From the NCBI GenBank assembly GCA_024683485.1, contig JAIKYD010000075.1, positions 1 through 47,719 of the forward strand: DNA of 47,719 bases. Reading direction: 5' to 3'. Below, piece by piece: positions 41,398-47,719 of this stretch. The stretch's first letter is position 1; every line of letters begins with the position of its first letter. A model generated the notes under the pieces. It was not told where the DNA came from. It saw only the letters and a program-made list of their open reading frames with translations, and did no database searches. Origin of the DNA: Saccharofermentans sp. GTDB taxonomy: Bacteria > Bacillota > Clostridia > Saccharofermentanales > Saccharofermentanaceae. Both the position numbers and the translations under genes were made by a program.

Positions 41398-41940
41398 TTA
41401 GTCCGGAAGAGCAATGCTTTTGGCGAACAGTCCTCTCATATATCCTCTGGAGTTCTCGGAGTCGATCAATTCAAACCCGCGCTTTCCGTAGAAATCGACC
41501 ATGTTGCTGTTTGAAGCTGCAGAGTGCAGAAGAACGCTCTTTGCACCTGCTTCACATGCTATGCCGACAGCTCTGGTTATGAGGTCGATGCCGAGACCGG
41601 TTTTCCTGTACCGCTGTTTTACGGCAAACCGCGAAATGTACCATGCGGGAACACAGCTTTCCAGATAATCGCAGGTCTTGCCGGAAAAACTGTAGACTAA
41701 AGGATTCGGAACAGGTTTGATACAGATAGTGCCGGCTATCTTTCCGTTAAAGACTGCCACAAGGCAGGTCTGCTTTGCTATCCTGTCGGCAACACTCTCT
41801 ATGCTCTCTGTCATTGCTTCGAGCATGGAGGAGGAAATGCCTGAATCTGCGCAATAAGTAAGCATTGCGCTCCTTAATAAGCGCGATACTTCTTCTGCAT
41901 CAGATACTTCAGCTTTTCTTATTATGAATTCATTCTTCAT
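41398..41940 (-). CDS. GNAT acetyltransferase in the arginine operon, candidate N-acetylglutamate synthase
   Basis: 180 residues of GNAT fold. The acetyl-CoA pyrophosphate loop is QRYRKTGLGIDLITRAV, preceded by the strand WYISRFAVK and followed by FYGKRGFELI. It is translationally coupled to argF: the argF stop TGA and this ATG share one base. The operon has argC, argB, argD and argF but neither argJ nor a recognisable argA, and acetylglutamate must come from somewhere. The protein could therefore be a short NAG synthase. Alternatively it acetylates an unrelated amine or protein. It is longer than the usual 150-170-residue short NAG synthases by little. Confidence 0.8.
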   Translation of the reverse strand: MKNEFIIRKAEVSDAEEVSRLLRSAMLTYCADSGISSSMLEAMTESIESVADRIAKQTCLVAVFNGKIAGTICIKPVPNPLVYSFSGKTCDYLESCVPAWYISRFAVKQRYRKTGLGIDLITRAVGIACEAGAKSVLLHSAASNSNMVDFYGKRGFELIDSENSRGYMRGLFAKSIALPD

Positions 41941-42863
41941 CAGTTGAGGAAGCAGTTAACGAGGATTGCCTTGTGTGCGTGAAGTCTGTTCTCAGCCTCA
42001 TCGAAAACCACGCTTTGAGGTCCGTCGATAACATCTTCAGTTACTTCATAACCGCGGTAAGCGGGGAGACAGTGCATGAAGATCGCATCAGAATGGGCAA
42101 CGCCCATTATCTTCGAGTTGACCTGATAATTCTTGAAGATCTCAATTCTCTGAGCCTTCTCAGCTTCCTGACCCATGGATGTCCATGTGTCTGTGTAGAT
42201 AACGTCAGCGCCTTCTGCTGCTTCGAAAGGATCCTCGGTCATGACGATCTTTGAACCGGTAACCTTTGCATCCTCATTTGCTTCTATAACATACTTCTCA
42301 GGGCATGTGTAATCTTTGGGGCTTGCAACGGAGATATCCATTCCTGCTTTGGCGCATGCGTGGAGCAGCGAGTTGGCCATGTTGTTTCCGTCGCCAAGAT
42401 AAGCAAGTTTAAGACCCTTAAGTGTTCCTTTGTGTTCCTTGACCGTAAGGAGATCAGCCAGTACCTGTGTGGGATGCTGGTCATCGGTAAGTCCGTTGAT
42501 AACGGGGATCTTTCCATAGTCGGCAAGATCCTGGACATCCTGATGCTTAAAAGTCCTGATCATAATACCGTCAACCATCCCGGACAGTACATTTGCGGTA
42601 TCGTATATGGTCTCGCCTCTGCCGATCTGGATGTCGTTGTTGCTTAAGAAAAGAGCCTGTCCGCCAAGCTGATACATTCCAACTTCAAAAGATACTCTTG
42701 TTCTTGTTGATGACTTGGTGAAGATCATTGCAAGCGATTTGCCCTTGAGAAGATGGTGCTCTATGCCTGCTTTTGTCTTTGCCTTAAGATCTATTGCTGT
42801 ATCAAGAAGATAATCGAGATCTTCAAAACTTACGTCTCTGTGGAAATCTATATAGTGCTTCAT
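41940..42863 (-). CDS. argF: Ornithine carbamoyltransferase
   Basis: 307 residues, standard length. Carbamoyl-phosphate site STRTR (about 52-56), ornithine-site segments HPTQVLADLLT and the C-terminal MHCLPAYRG loop are all intact. It makes citrulline in arginine synthesis. The ATG at 42863 is chosen from AGGAG 8 nt upstream; upstream ATG codons in frame have no site. It starts 22 nt after argD. Confidence 0.97.
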   Translation of the reverse strand: MKHYIDFHRDVSFEDLDYLLDTAIDLKAKTKAGIEHHLLKGKSLAMIFTKSSTRTRVSFEVGMYQLGGQALFLSNNDIQIGRGETIYDTANVLSGMVDGIMIRTFKHQDVQDLADYGKIPVINGLTDDQHPTQVLADLLTVKEHKGTLKGLKLAYLGDGNNMANSLLHACAKAGMDISVASPKDYTCPEKYVIEANEDAKVTGSKIVMTEDPFEAAEGADVIYTDTWTSMGQEAEKAQRIEIFKNYQVNSKIMGVAHSDAIFMHCLPAYRGYEVTEDVIDGPQSVVFDEAENRLHAHKAILVNCFLN

Positions 42864-42885
42864 TGTATTACTCCTGTTTTTGCTG

Positions 42886-44250
42886 TCATTCATTGTCATC
42901 GATGACATCTATGTCCTGTCCGCCGGTAAGCCCTGCCTGATCGAGTTTGTCTATTTTTGCAGAACCGATCGAGGGAGCAGCATCTTTGATCTGTTTCTTG
43001 GATGGAAGAGCGTCTTTGAGTCTTCCCAAAACACTCTTCGGACCGGCGGTATTCTTCAGTATCTTGTCCATGGCCTTGACGAACTGACCTGCCTGGGATT
43101 TATTGATGATAAGAGGAGGTGCGAGTCTTATTGTGGACTTGCCGATCGCACTTACAAGGATTCCCATAGAAAAGAGCTGATCCTTCATTCCCTGTGCGGT
43201 GATAGTATCATCAAATTCTATTCCTATAAGCAGTCCTTTGCCTCTTACCGAACGGATGCAGTTATACTTTGATCTCAATTTGCCGAGTTTCTCAAAGAGC
43301 TCATCGCTGACTTCCTTTACGTTATCAATTATGCCCTCATCCTCGAAAGCCTCCATTACGGCATTTCCTGCTGCACATGCAAGAGGATTGCCTCCGAAGG
43401 TGGAACCGTGGTCTCCAGGCTTCATACCAACGGCAATTGCATTGGTGGTAAGCATTGCGCCGATCGGAACACCTCCGCCAAGACCCTTGGCGAGTGTCAT
43501 GATGTCAGGTGCCACGCCATAATTCTGATAGCAGAACATCTTGCCGGTACGTCCGATGCCTGTCTGTACCTCATCGAAGATCAGCAGTATACCTTTCTCA
43601 ACGCAAAGTTTCTTAACAGCCTGGATGTATTCAAGGTCAGCGGGATGTACTCCGCTCTCGCCCTGTATGAGTTCGAGCATGATTGCAGCCGTGTGGGGAT
43701 TTACGGCCTTTATCATTGCGTCGATATCGTTATAAGGAACGTGGACGAAACCGGGAACGACCGGTTCGAACGGTCTAGAGAATTTCTCCTGACCGGTGGC
43801 GGATATGGTGCCCATGGTCCTGCCGTGGAAACTCATGTCCGCTGTTATAATCTCGTACTTCTTTAAATCCTTATAGTAAAAATAACTTCTCGCAAGTTTT
43901 ATGGCTGCCTCATTGGCCTCGGCACCGGAATTGCAGAAGAATACTTTATCTGCAAAACTTGCGCGGCAGAGTCTGTAAGCCAGTTCTGACTTCTGCGGGA
44001 TGTAATAGTAATTGCAGGCGTGAATGAGATTCTTCGCCTGTGACGAGATAGCCGATGTAAGCTTGGGATGATTGTAGCCCAGACAGTTAACAGCGATTCC
44101 GCCGATCATATCGAGATATTTATTTCCTTCGGTATCATACAGATAGCATCCGCGTCCTTTTACGAAAGCGACGGGCTGGAGATTAAATACCTGAAGGCAG
44201 TAATTTACATCGTAATCCCTTATCAGGGTGAAATCATTTTCTATACTCAT
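42886..44250 (-). CDS. argD: Acetylornithine aminotransferase with a C-terminal extension
   Basis: 454-residue class III aminotransferase. The PLP lysine is in [15 protein letters not shown], the phosphate-binding segment is [16 protein letters not shown], and [15 protein letters not shown] holds the ring-contacting Asp. It transaminates N-acetylglutamate semialdehyde. The family is usually about 390-400 residues; here about 45 more residues follow the fold ([18 protein letters not shown] onwards), basic at first and acidic at the end. The first 17 nt overlap argB. Confidence 0.95.
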   Translation of the reverse strand: MSIENDFTLIRDYDVNYCLQVFNLQPVAFVKGRGCYLYDTEGNKYLDMIGGIAVNCLGYNHPKLTSAISSQAKNLIHACNYYYIPQKSELAYRLCRASFADKVFFCNSGAEANEAAIKLARSYFYYKDLKKYEIITADMSFHGRTMGTISATGQEKFSRPFEPVVPGFVHVPYNDIDAMIKAVNPHTAAIMLELIQGESGVHPADLEYIQAVKKLCVEKGILLIFDEVQTGIGRTGKMFCYQNYGVAPDIMTLAKGLGGGVPIGAMLTTNAIAVGMKPGDHGSTFGGNPLACAAGNAVMEAFEDEGIIDNVKEVSDELFEKLGKLRSKYNCIRSVRGKGLLIGIEFDDTITAQGMKDQLFSMGILVSAIGKSTIRLAPPLIINKSQAGQFVKAMDKILKNTAGPKSVLGRLKDALPSKKQIKDAAPSIGSAKIDKLDQAGLTGGQDIDVIDDNE

Positions 44251-45178
44251 AATGTTCCTTTTTCTCCTTTACTATCATTGTTCCTATACCATTCTTGGTA
44301 AAAGTCTCGAGGATAATTGAATGGGGTATCCTTCCATCTATTATATGCGCTCTTCCGACACCTCGCATTACGGTATCAAGACATCCTTCGATCTTTGGTA
44401 TCATACCGCCGCTGATTATTCCTTCGCTGACGAGGTCTTTTATATCATTACTGTCAAGGACAGGGATGATATAGTCGGAGCCGTCTTCGAGTTTCCGCAG
44501 CACACCGCCGACATCGGTAAGAGTGATGAGTTTTGATGCTCCCAAGGCAACAGCAACTTCAGCGGCAACAGTATCTGCATTTATGTTGTAGCTCTCGCCG
44601 TTCTTACCCACTCCGATGGGTGCTATGACTGGAATGTACTCATCGTTTGCAAGCATGGATATTACTTTAGTGTTGATCTTCTTTATCCTGCCGACATAAC
44701 CGATATCGATAGGGTTGCCTTCTGCATCCTCTGTCAACTTCTCAGCTTCGATAAGGTTTCCGTCGATTCCTGATATTCCGATGGCTTTTGCACCTTTACC
44801 GCAGAGAACGGAAACTATATCCTTGTTAGTCTTTCCGATAAGGACCATCTGGGCATAGCCCATAGTCTCATCGTCTGTATATCTCAAGCCGTTTACGAAG
44901 TGAGACTCTTTATTTACCTTCTTAAGCATATCGCTGATATCGGGACCGCCGCCGTGAACAATGACAGGGTTGATGCCTATATACTTGAGGAGTGTGATAT
45001 CGTCCATTACAGACTGCTTTAGTTCCTCGTTGATCATGGCATTTCCGCCGTATTTGATGACGAAGGTCTGGCCGCGCATTTTCCTGATGAAGGGAAGAGC
45101 CTCTATCAGGATCGATGCCCTGTCAACATTGTTCTTCATATCACCGGTGATTACGGGATTTTCTTTCTGTCCTGCCAT
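44234..45178 (-). CDS. argB: Acetylglutamate kinase
   Basis: 314 residues of the amino-acid kinase fold. Motifs: VIKYGGNAM near residue 40, [14 protein letters not shown], and [17 protein letters not shown] for substrate binding. It phosphorylates N-acetylglutamate. An N-terminal helix before the core (about residues 1-35) is the feature that goes with arginine-sensitive hexameric enzymes, so feedback inhibition is possible by homology. It starts 2 nt after argC and overlaps argD. Confidence 0.96.
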   Translation of the reverse strand: MAGQKENPVITGDMKNNVDRASILIEALPFIRKMRGQTFVIKYGGNAMINEELKQSVMDDITLLKYIGINPVIVHGGGPDISDMLKKVNKESHFVNGLRYTDDETMGYAQMVLIGKTNKDIVSVLCGKGAKAIGISGIDGNLIEAEKLTEDAEGNPIDIGYVGRIKKINTKVISMLANDEYIPVIAPIGVGKNGESYNINADTVAAEVAVALGASKLITLTDVGGVLRKLEDGSDYIIPVLDSNDIKDLVSEGIISGGMIPKIEGCLDTVMRGVGRAHIIDGRIPHSIILETFTKNGIGTMIVKEKKEHYEYRK

Positions 45179-45180
45179 GA

Positions 45181-46257
45181 TCAGATACCTCTTACTATAT
45201 TCTTTAGTCCGGAAGTCTCATCGAATCCGAACATTATATTTGCTGCCTGTATTGCCTGAAGTGCTGCGCCCTTGCCGAGATTGTCCTGTGCTGAGAACAG
45301 CTTGATTATTCCTGTCTCTGGATCGAAAAGACCGTTGACATCGATATAATTGGAACAAGCAACTGCTTTTATATCCGGGAGTGTCTTTCCGGGAAGAACT
45401 CTTACAAATGCCTCATCCTTATAAAAATTACTGTATATCTCATTGATCTTTTCAGAAGATACGCTGCTGAAAGCTGCAGAGGGTTTAGCATAGATACTCG
45501 CGAGCATTCCGCGCTTGAACGGAGCCAGGTGGGGTGTGAAAGTAACTTTGATATCGCCTGATCTCTTTCCTGCCAGGAAAGAACACTGCTCGGAGATCTC
45601 CGTTGTATGACGGTGACCTACCGCGCCGTACGGCTTGAATGATTCGTCAAGTTCGCAGAAAGCATAGGCAAGATCTGCCTTCCTTCCGGCACCGCTTACC
45701 CCTGATGTGGCATCGATAATTATTGAATCCTCTTCGATCAGGTGAGCTTTGAGGAAAGGAGCAAGAGCGATCAGGGAACATGTGGGATAGCAGCCGGGAT
45801 TTGCCACAAGAGATGCTGTCTTAAGTTCTTCCCTGTAGAATTCCGGAAGACCGTACACTGCTGTCTCAAGCAGTTCTGGATTCGGATGGGTAAGACTGTA
45901 GGACTTCTCGTAGGTTGCCAGATCCTTATATCTGAAGTCTCCGCTGTGATCGATGACTTTTGCTCCAGCTGCAAGAAGAGCGGGAACGATCTTGGCGGAA
46001 ACACCGTGCGGCAGGGCAGTGATCACGAGATCGGAATCCTTTGCAGCCTCTTCGGGATCAAGTTCCTCGCAGATGTTATCGACAACGCCTCTGAATTCAG
46101 GGTAGATCGAAGAATAAGGCTTTCCTGCGAATGACTGGCTTGTAAGATGCCGGAATCTGAAGAAAGGATGACCTGCAAAACCTCTGACGAGTTCTGCTCC
46201 CACATATCCTGTGGCACCTATTATAGATACATACTTTACAGATTCTTCATTTGACAT
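45181..46257 (-). CDS. argC: N-acetyl-gamma-glutamyl-phosphate reductase
   Basis: 358 residues. NADPH-binding [19 protein letters not shown], the catalytic cysteine in [15 protein letters not shown], and ISEQCSFL with the His-containing GHRHTTEI. It reduces acetylglutamyl phosphate to the semialdehyde. First gene of the arg operon; GGAGG (46265-46269) is 7 nt before the ATG, directly after a leader hairpin. The promoter carries an ARG box. Confidence 0.97.
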   Translation of the reverse strand: MSNEESVKYVSIIGATGYVGAELVRGFAGHPFFRFRHLTSQSFAGKPYSSIYPEFRGVVDNICEELDPEEAAKDSDLVITALPHGVSAKIVPALLAAGAKVIDHSGDFRYKDLATYEKSYSLTHPNPELLETAVYGLPEFYREELKTASLVANPGCYPTCSLIALAPFLKAHLIEEDSIIIDATSGVSGAGRKADLAYAFCELDESFKPYGAVGHRHTTEISEQCSFLAGKRSGDIKVTFTPHLAPFKRGMLASIYAKPSAAFSSVSSEKINEIYSNFYKDEAFVRVLPGKTLPDIKAVACSNYIDVNGLFDPETGIIKLFSAQDNLGKGAALQAIQAANIMFGFDETSGLKNIVRGI

Positions 46258-46271
46258 GTTTTAGCCTCCGG

Positions 46272-46297
46272 ATCAGGCAGTTTTTCCCTGTCCTGAT
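46272..46297 (-). promoter_or_regulatory. argC leader hairpin
   Basis: On the minus strand ATCAGG-A-CAG pairs with CTG-CCTGAT around a 7-nt loop. It fills most of the short leader and ends 2 nt before GGAGG. Confidence 0.5.
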
Positions 46298-46310
46298 GTT
46301 TGATTTATGC

Positions 46311-46339
46311 AATATAATGTATAAATATTCAAAAGTCAA
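46311..46339 (-). promoter_or_regulatory. Arg operon promoter with an ARG box in the spacer
   Basis: On the minus strand TTGACT (46334-46339), a 17-nt spacer and TATATT (46311-46316). The spacer reads TTTGAATATTTATACATT (46316-46333), which fits the ArgR consensus WNTGAATWWWWATTCANW at all specified positions but one. ArgR bound here would block RNA polymerase when arginine is plentiful. Confidence 0.8.
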
Positions 46340-46691
46340 CAAAAAAATGCATAATTATCTACATATATAAATCAAGCGGATATCTCCCGCATATTATCGC
46401 AATATTGTCCGGCAGGGCTTTCTGCTGTACGGTTGTAACTTAAAAGTAATATTACGGAAGTGTTTTCTGATCGGTTTACGGTATATTGCACAATGACTAA
46501 AAAGCTCGAAAAAGCCCTGAAATACTTGTTTTGCCTCTTTTTCTTGTACAACACATACAAAATATCAAGAGGGTATTTGATATATTTACCAAGCGAACGA
46601 AATTACTATGCCAAATTACTCAAACATTTTTTGGGGAATGTGTCATATAGTAATGAAATAAGCGGTTTGATACTATTCTCATAGTTATCAC
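46340..46691. other. AT-rich intergenic stretch without a supported gene
   Basis: A 74-codon frame at 46460-46684 has no ribosome binding site and a composition typical of AT-rich noncoding DNA. I see no clear promoter for the ATPase gene downstream. Confidence 0.5.
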
Positions 46692-46717
46692 GCCCGATTT
46701 CGGACGGGCACATTTTT
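46692..46717 (+). promoter_or_regulatory. Hairpin plus T run before the ugpC ribosome binding site
   Basis: GCCCG (46692-46696) and CGGGC (46705-46709) form a short GC stem followed by ACA and T5 (46713-46717), then immediately GGAGG (46718-46722). It could be a weak terminator/attenuator or a leader structure. Confidence 0.4.
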
Positions 46718-46731
46718 GGAGGTTTGAAGAT

Positions 46732-47310
46732 ATGGCAAGTTTATCTTTCCAGCACGTTTACAAAAAGTATGACGGTGGAGTTGTAGCAGTTTCAGATTTT
46801 AATCTTGACGTAGCAGATAAGGAATTCGTTATCCTCGTAGGTCCTTCAGGATGCGGTAAGTCAACAACACTCCGTATGCTTGCTGGTCTTGAAGATATTT
46901 CAGAAGGTGAGATTTACATTGACGATCGTTGTGTAAACGACGTTCTCCCTAAGGACAGAGACATCGCAATGGTTTTCCAGAACTACGCTCTCTATCCTCA
47001 CATGTCAGTTCGTGACAACATGGCTTTCGCTCTTAAGCTCAGAAAGATGCCTAAGGATGAGATCAACCGCCGTGTTCAGGAAGCAGCTAAGATCCTTGAG
47101 ATCGAGCACCTCTTAGACAGAAAGCCTAAGGCTCTCTCCGGTGGTCAGCGTCAGAGAGTTGCTCTCGGCCGTGCTATCTTACGTGACCCTAAGGTCTTCC
47201 TCATGGACGAGCCTCTTTCAAACCTCGACGCTAAGCTCCGTGTACAGATGCGTGTTGAGATCACAAAGCTCCACCACAGACTTAAGACAACATTCGTTTA
47301 CGTTACACAC
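46732..47310 (+). CDS. UgpC/MsmX-type sugar ABC ATPase, 5' part only
   Basis: The first 193 codons of an ATPase that powers CUT1 sugar importers. Walker A is [10 protein letters not shown], the Q-loop [16 protein letters not shown], the signature [15 protein letters not shown], Walker [17 protein letters not shown], and the H-loop TTFVYVTH. At VTH (47310) the true sequence stops: the next bases are the reverse complement of the codons for the region ending MKD, so the frame runs on as nonsense to 47559. The family's C-terminal regulatory OB domain (about 170 residues) is absent. MsmX-type ATPases often serve several permease pairs, so this one could energise the permeases at 2864-5070. Confidence 0.85.
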
Positions 47311-47719
47311 GTCCTTCATAACTACGATTCTGGTACCCATGGTCATAGCTTCTGTCTGGTCGTGTGTAACGTAAACGAATGTTGTCTTAAGTCTGTGGTG
47401 GAGCTTTGTGATCTCAACACGCATCTGTACACGGAGCTTAGCGTCCAAGTTGGAGAGAGGCTCGTCCATGAGGAAGACCTTAGGGTCACGTACGATAGCA
47501 CGGCCGAGAGCAACTCTCTGACGCTGACCACCGGAGAGAGCCTTAGGCTTTCTGTCTAAGAGATGCTCGATCTCAAGGATCTTAGCTGCTTCCTGAACAC
47601 GGCGGTTGATCTCGTCCTTAGGCATCTTTCTGAGCTTAAGTGCGAATGCCATGTTGTCACGAACTGACATGTGAGGATAGAGAGCGTAGTTCTGGAATAC
47701 CATTGCGATGTCTCTGTCC
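46953..47719. repeat. Inverted repeat of two ATPase gene copies (358-bp arms)
   Basis: 46953-47310 and 47362-47719 are inverted copies with 10 mismatches counted by eye (about 97 percent identity). Nearly all differences are synonymous codon changes, with one Leu/Val difference (GRAILRDP against GRAIVRDP). The 51-nt centre codes on the minus strand for [17 protein letters not shown], the normal continuation of the gene. Confidence 0.9.
47311..47719 (-). CDS. Second UgpC/MsmX-type ATPase copy, partial
   Basis: Minus-strand copy running off the window at its 5' end. It reads [16 protein letters not shown] through [16 protein letters not shown] and the H-loop [14 protein letters not shown] to IVVMKD, where it breaks into the antisense of the other copy. 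It carries 17 more codons than the plus copy beyond the H-loop but lacks Walker A (outside the window) and the C-terminal domain. Confidence 0.8.

Noticed and set aside
41392..41400. Terminator between the convergent aldo/keto reductase and GNAT genes
   Set aside because: Only 3 nt separate the stop codons and I found no stem with a T run on either side.
46258..46320. T-box or riboswitch in the argC leader
   Set aside because: The leader after the promoter is only about 45 nt with one simple hairpin, and there is no T-box motif or terminator/antiterminator pair.
46460..46684. 74-codon frame in the AT-rich gap
   Set aside because: No ribosome binding site, and its composition is that of AT-rich intergenic DNA. 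A membrane-like stretch alone is not enough support.

Overview
The window looks like chromosomal DNA of an anaerobic Clostridia bacterium (Firmicutes), with moderate GC and AGGAGG-type ribosome binding sites throughout. The evidence is a SCIFF ranthipeptide precursor with its radical SAM maturase, a Veg protein, an RqcP/DivIC pair, the dnaX-ybaB-recR cluster behind a small SRP RNA, formate-tetrahydrofolate ligase, and an oxygen-sensitive indolepyruvate:ferredoxin oxidoreductase. I cannot name the family or genus from sequence alone. Most of the content is ordinary chromosome; no phage, integrase or CRISPR array is visible.

Layout. 1-2649: a GMP synthetase lacking its glutaminase domain (minus) and pyruvate kinase (plus). 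2787-8280: a four-gene plus-strand operon of two sugar-ABC-type permeases, an HlyD-like adaptor and a MacB-type extracytoplasmic-domain protein, with no ATPase and no solute-binding protein. 8354-9361: a transglutaminase-like lipoprotein behind a striking 11-bp inverted repeat. 9449-13966: iorA-iorB-thioesterase-paaK-ACT, an aryl-pyruvate/aryl-acetate energy module. 13967-14269: two terminators around a block of repeated GTTTACG motifs. 14270-17583 (minus): a sodium/solute symporter and an acyl-CoA synthetase. 17735-21446: a heterodimeric ABC exporter with one degenerate ATP site. 21646-22533: an orphan lipoprotein.

22570-26541 (minus): SCIFF maturase, SCIFF peptide (48 codons), an Orn/Lys/Arg-decarboxylase-family PLP enzyme, and a zinc ribbon protein joined to a degenerate HD-hydrolase domain. 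26746-31313 (plus): a small Clostridia protein with a possibly frameshifted start, a 973-residue fusion of membrane acyltransferase, CapA and SGNH hydrolase domains, and an HI0933-type flavoprotein. 31365-35574 (minus): divIC, rqcP, recR, ybaB, dnaX and the SRP RNA. 35701-38646 (minus): an anchored beta-lactamase-fold protein without catalytic residues, and fhs. 38931-41394 (plus): veg, ispE and a ferredoxin-tailed aldo/keto reductase. 41398-46257 (minus): argC-argB-argD-argF-GNAT under a promoter with an ARG box in its spacer.

46732-47719: the 5' parts of two UgpC/MsmX-type ATPase genes face each other as a 97 percent inverted repeat. This is probably an assembly junction between paralogues at a contig end.

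The best candidates for something undescribed are the hybrid permease/adaptor/MacB-domain operon, the acyltransferase-CapA-SGNH fusion, the zinc ribbon/pseudo-HD protein and the pseudo-beta-lactamase next to fhs. A recurring feature is a hairpin abutting the Shine-Dalgarno sequence, seen at three genes, with two looser examples.
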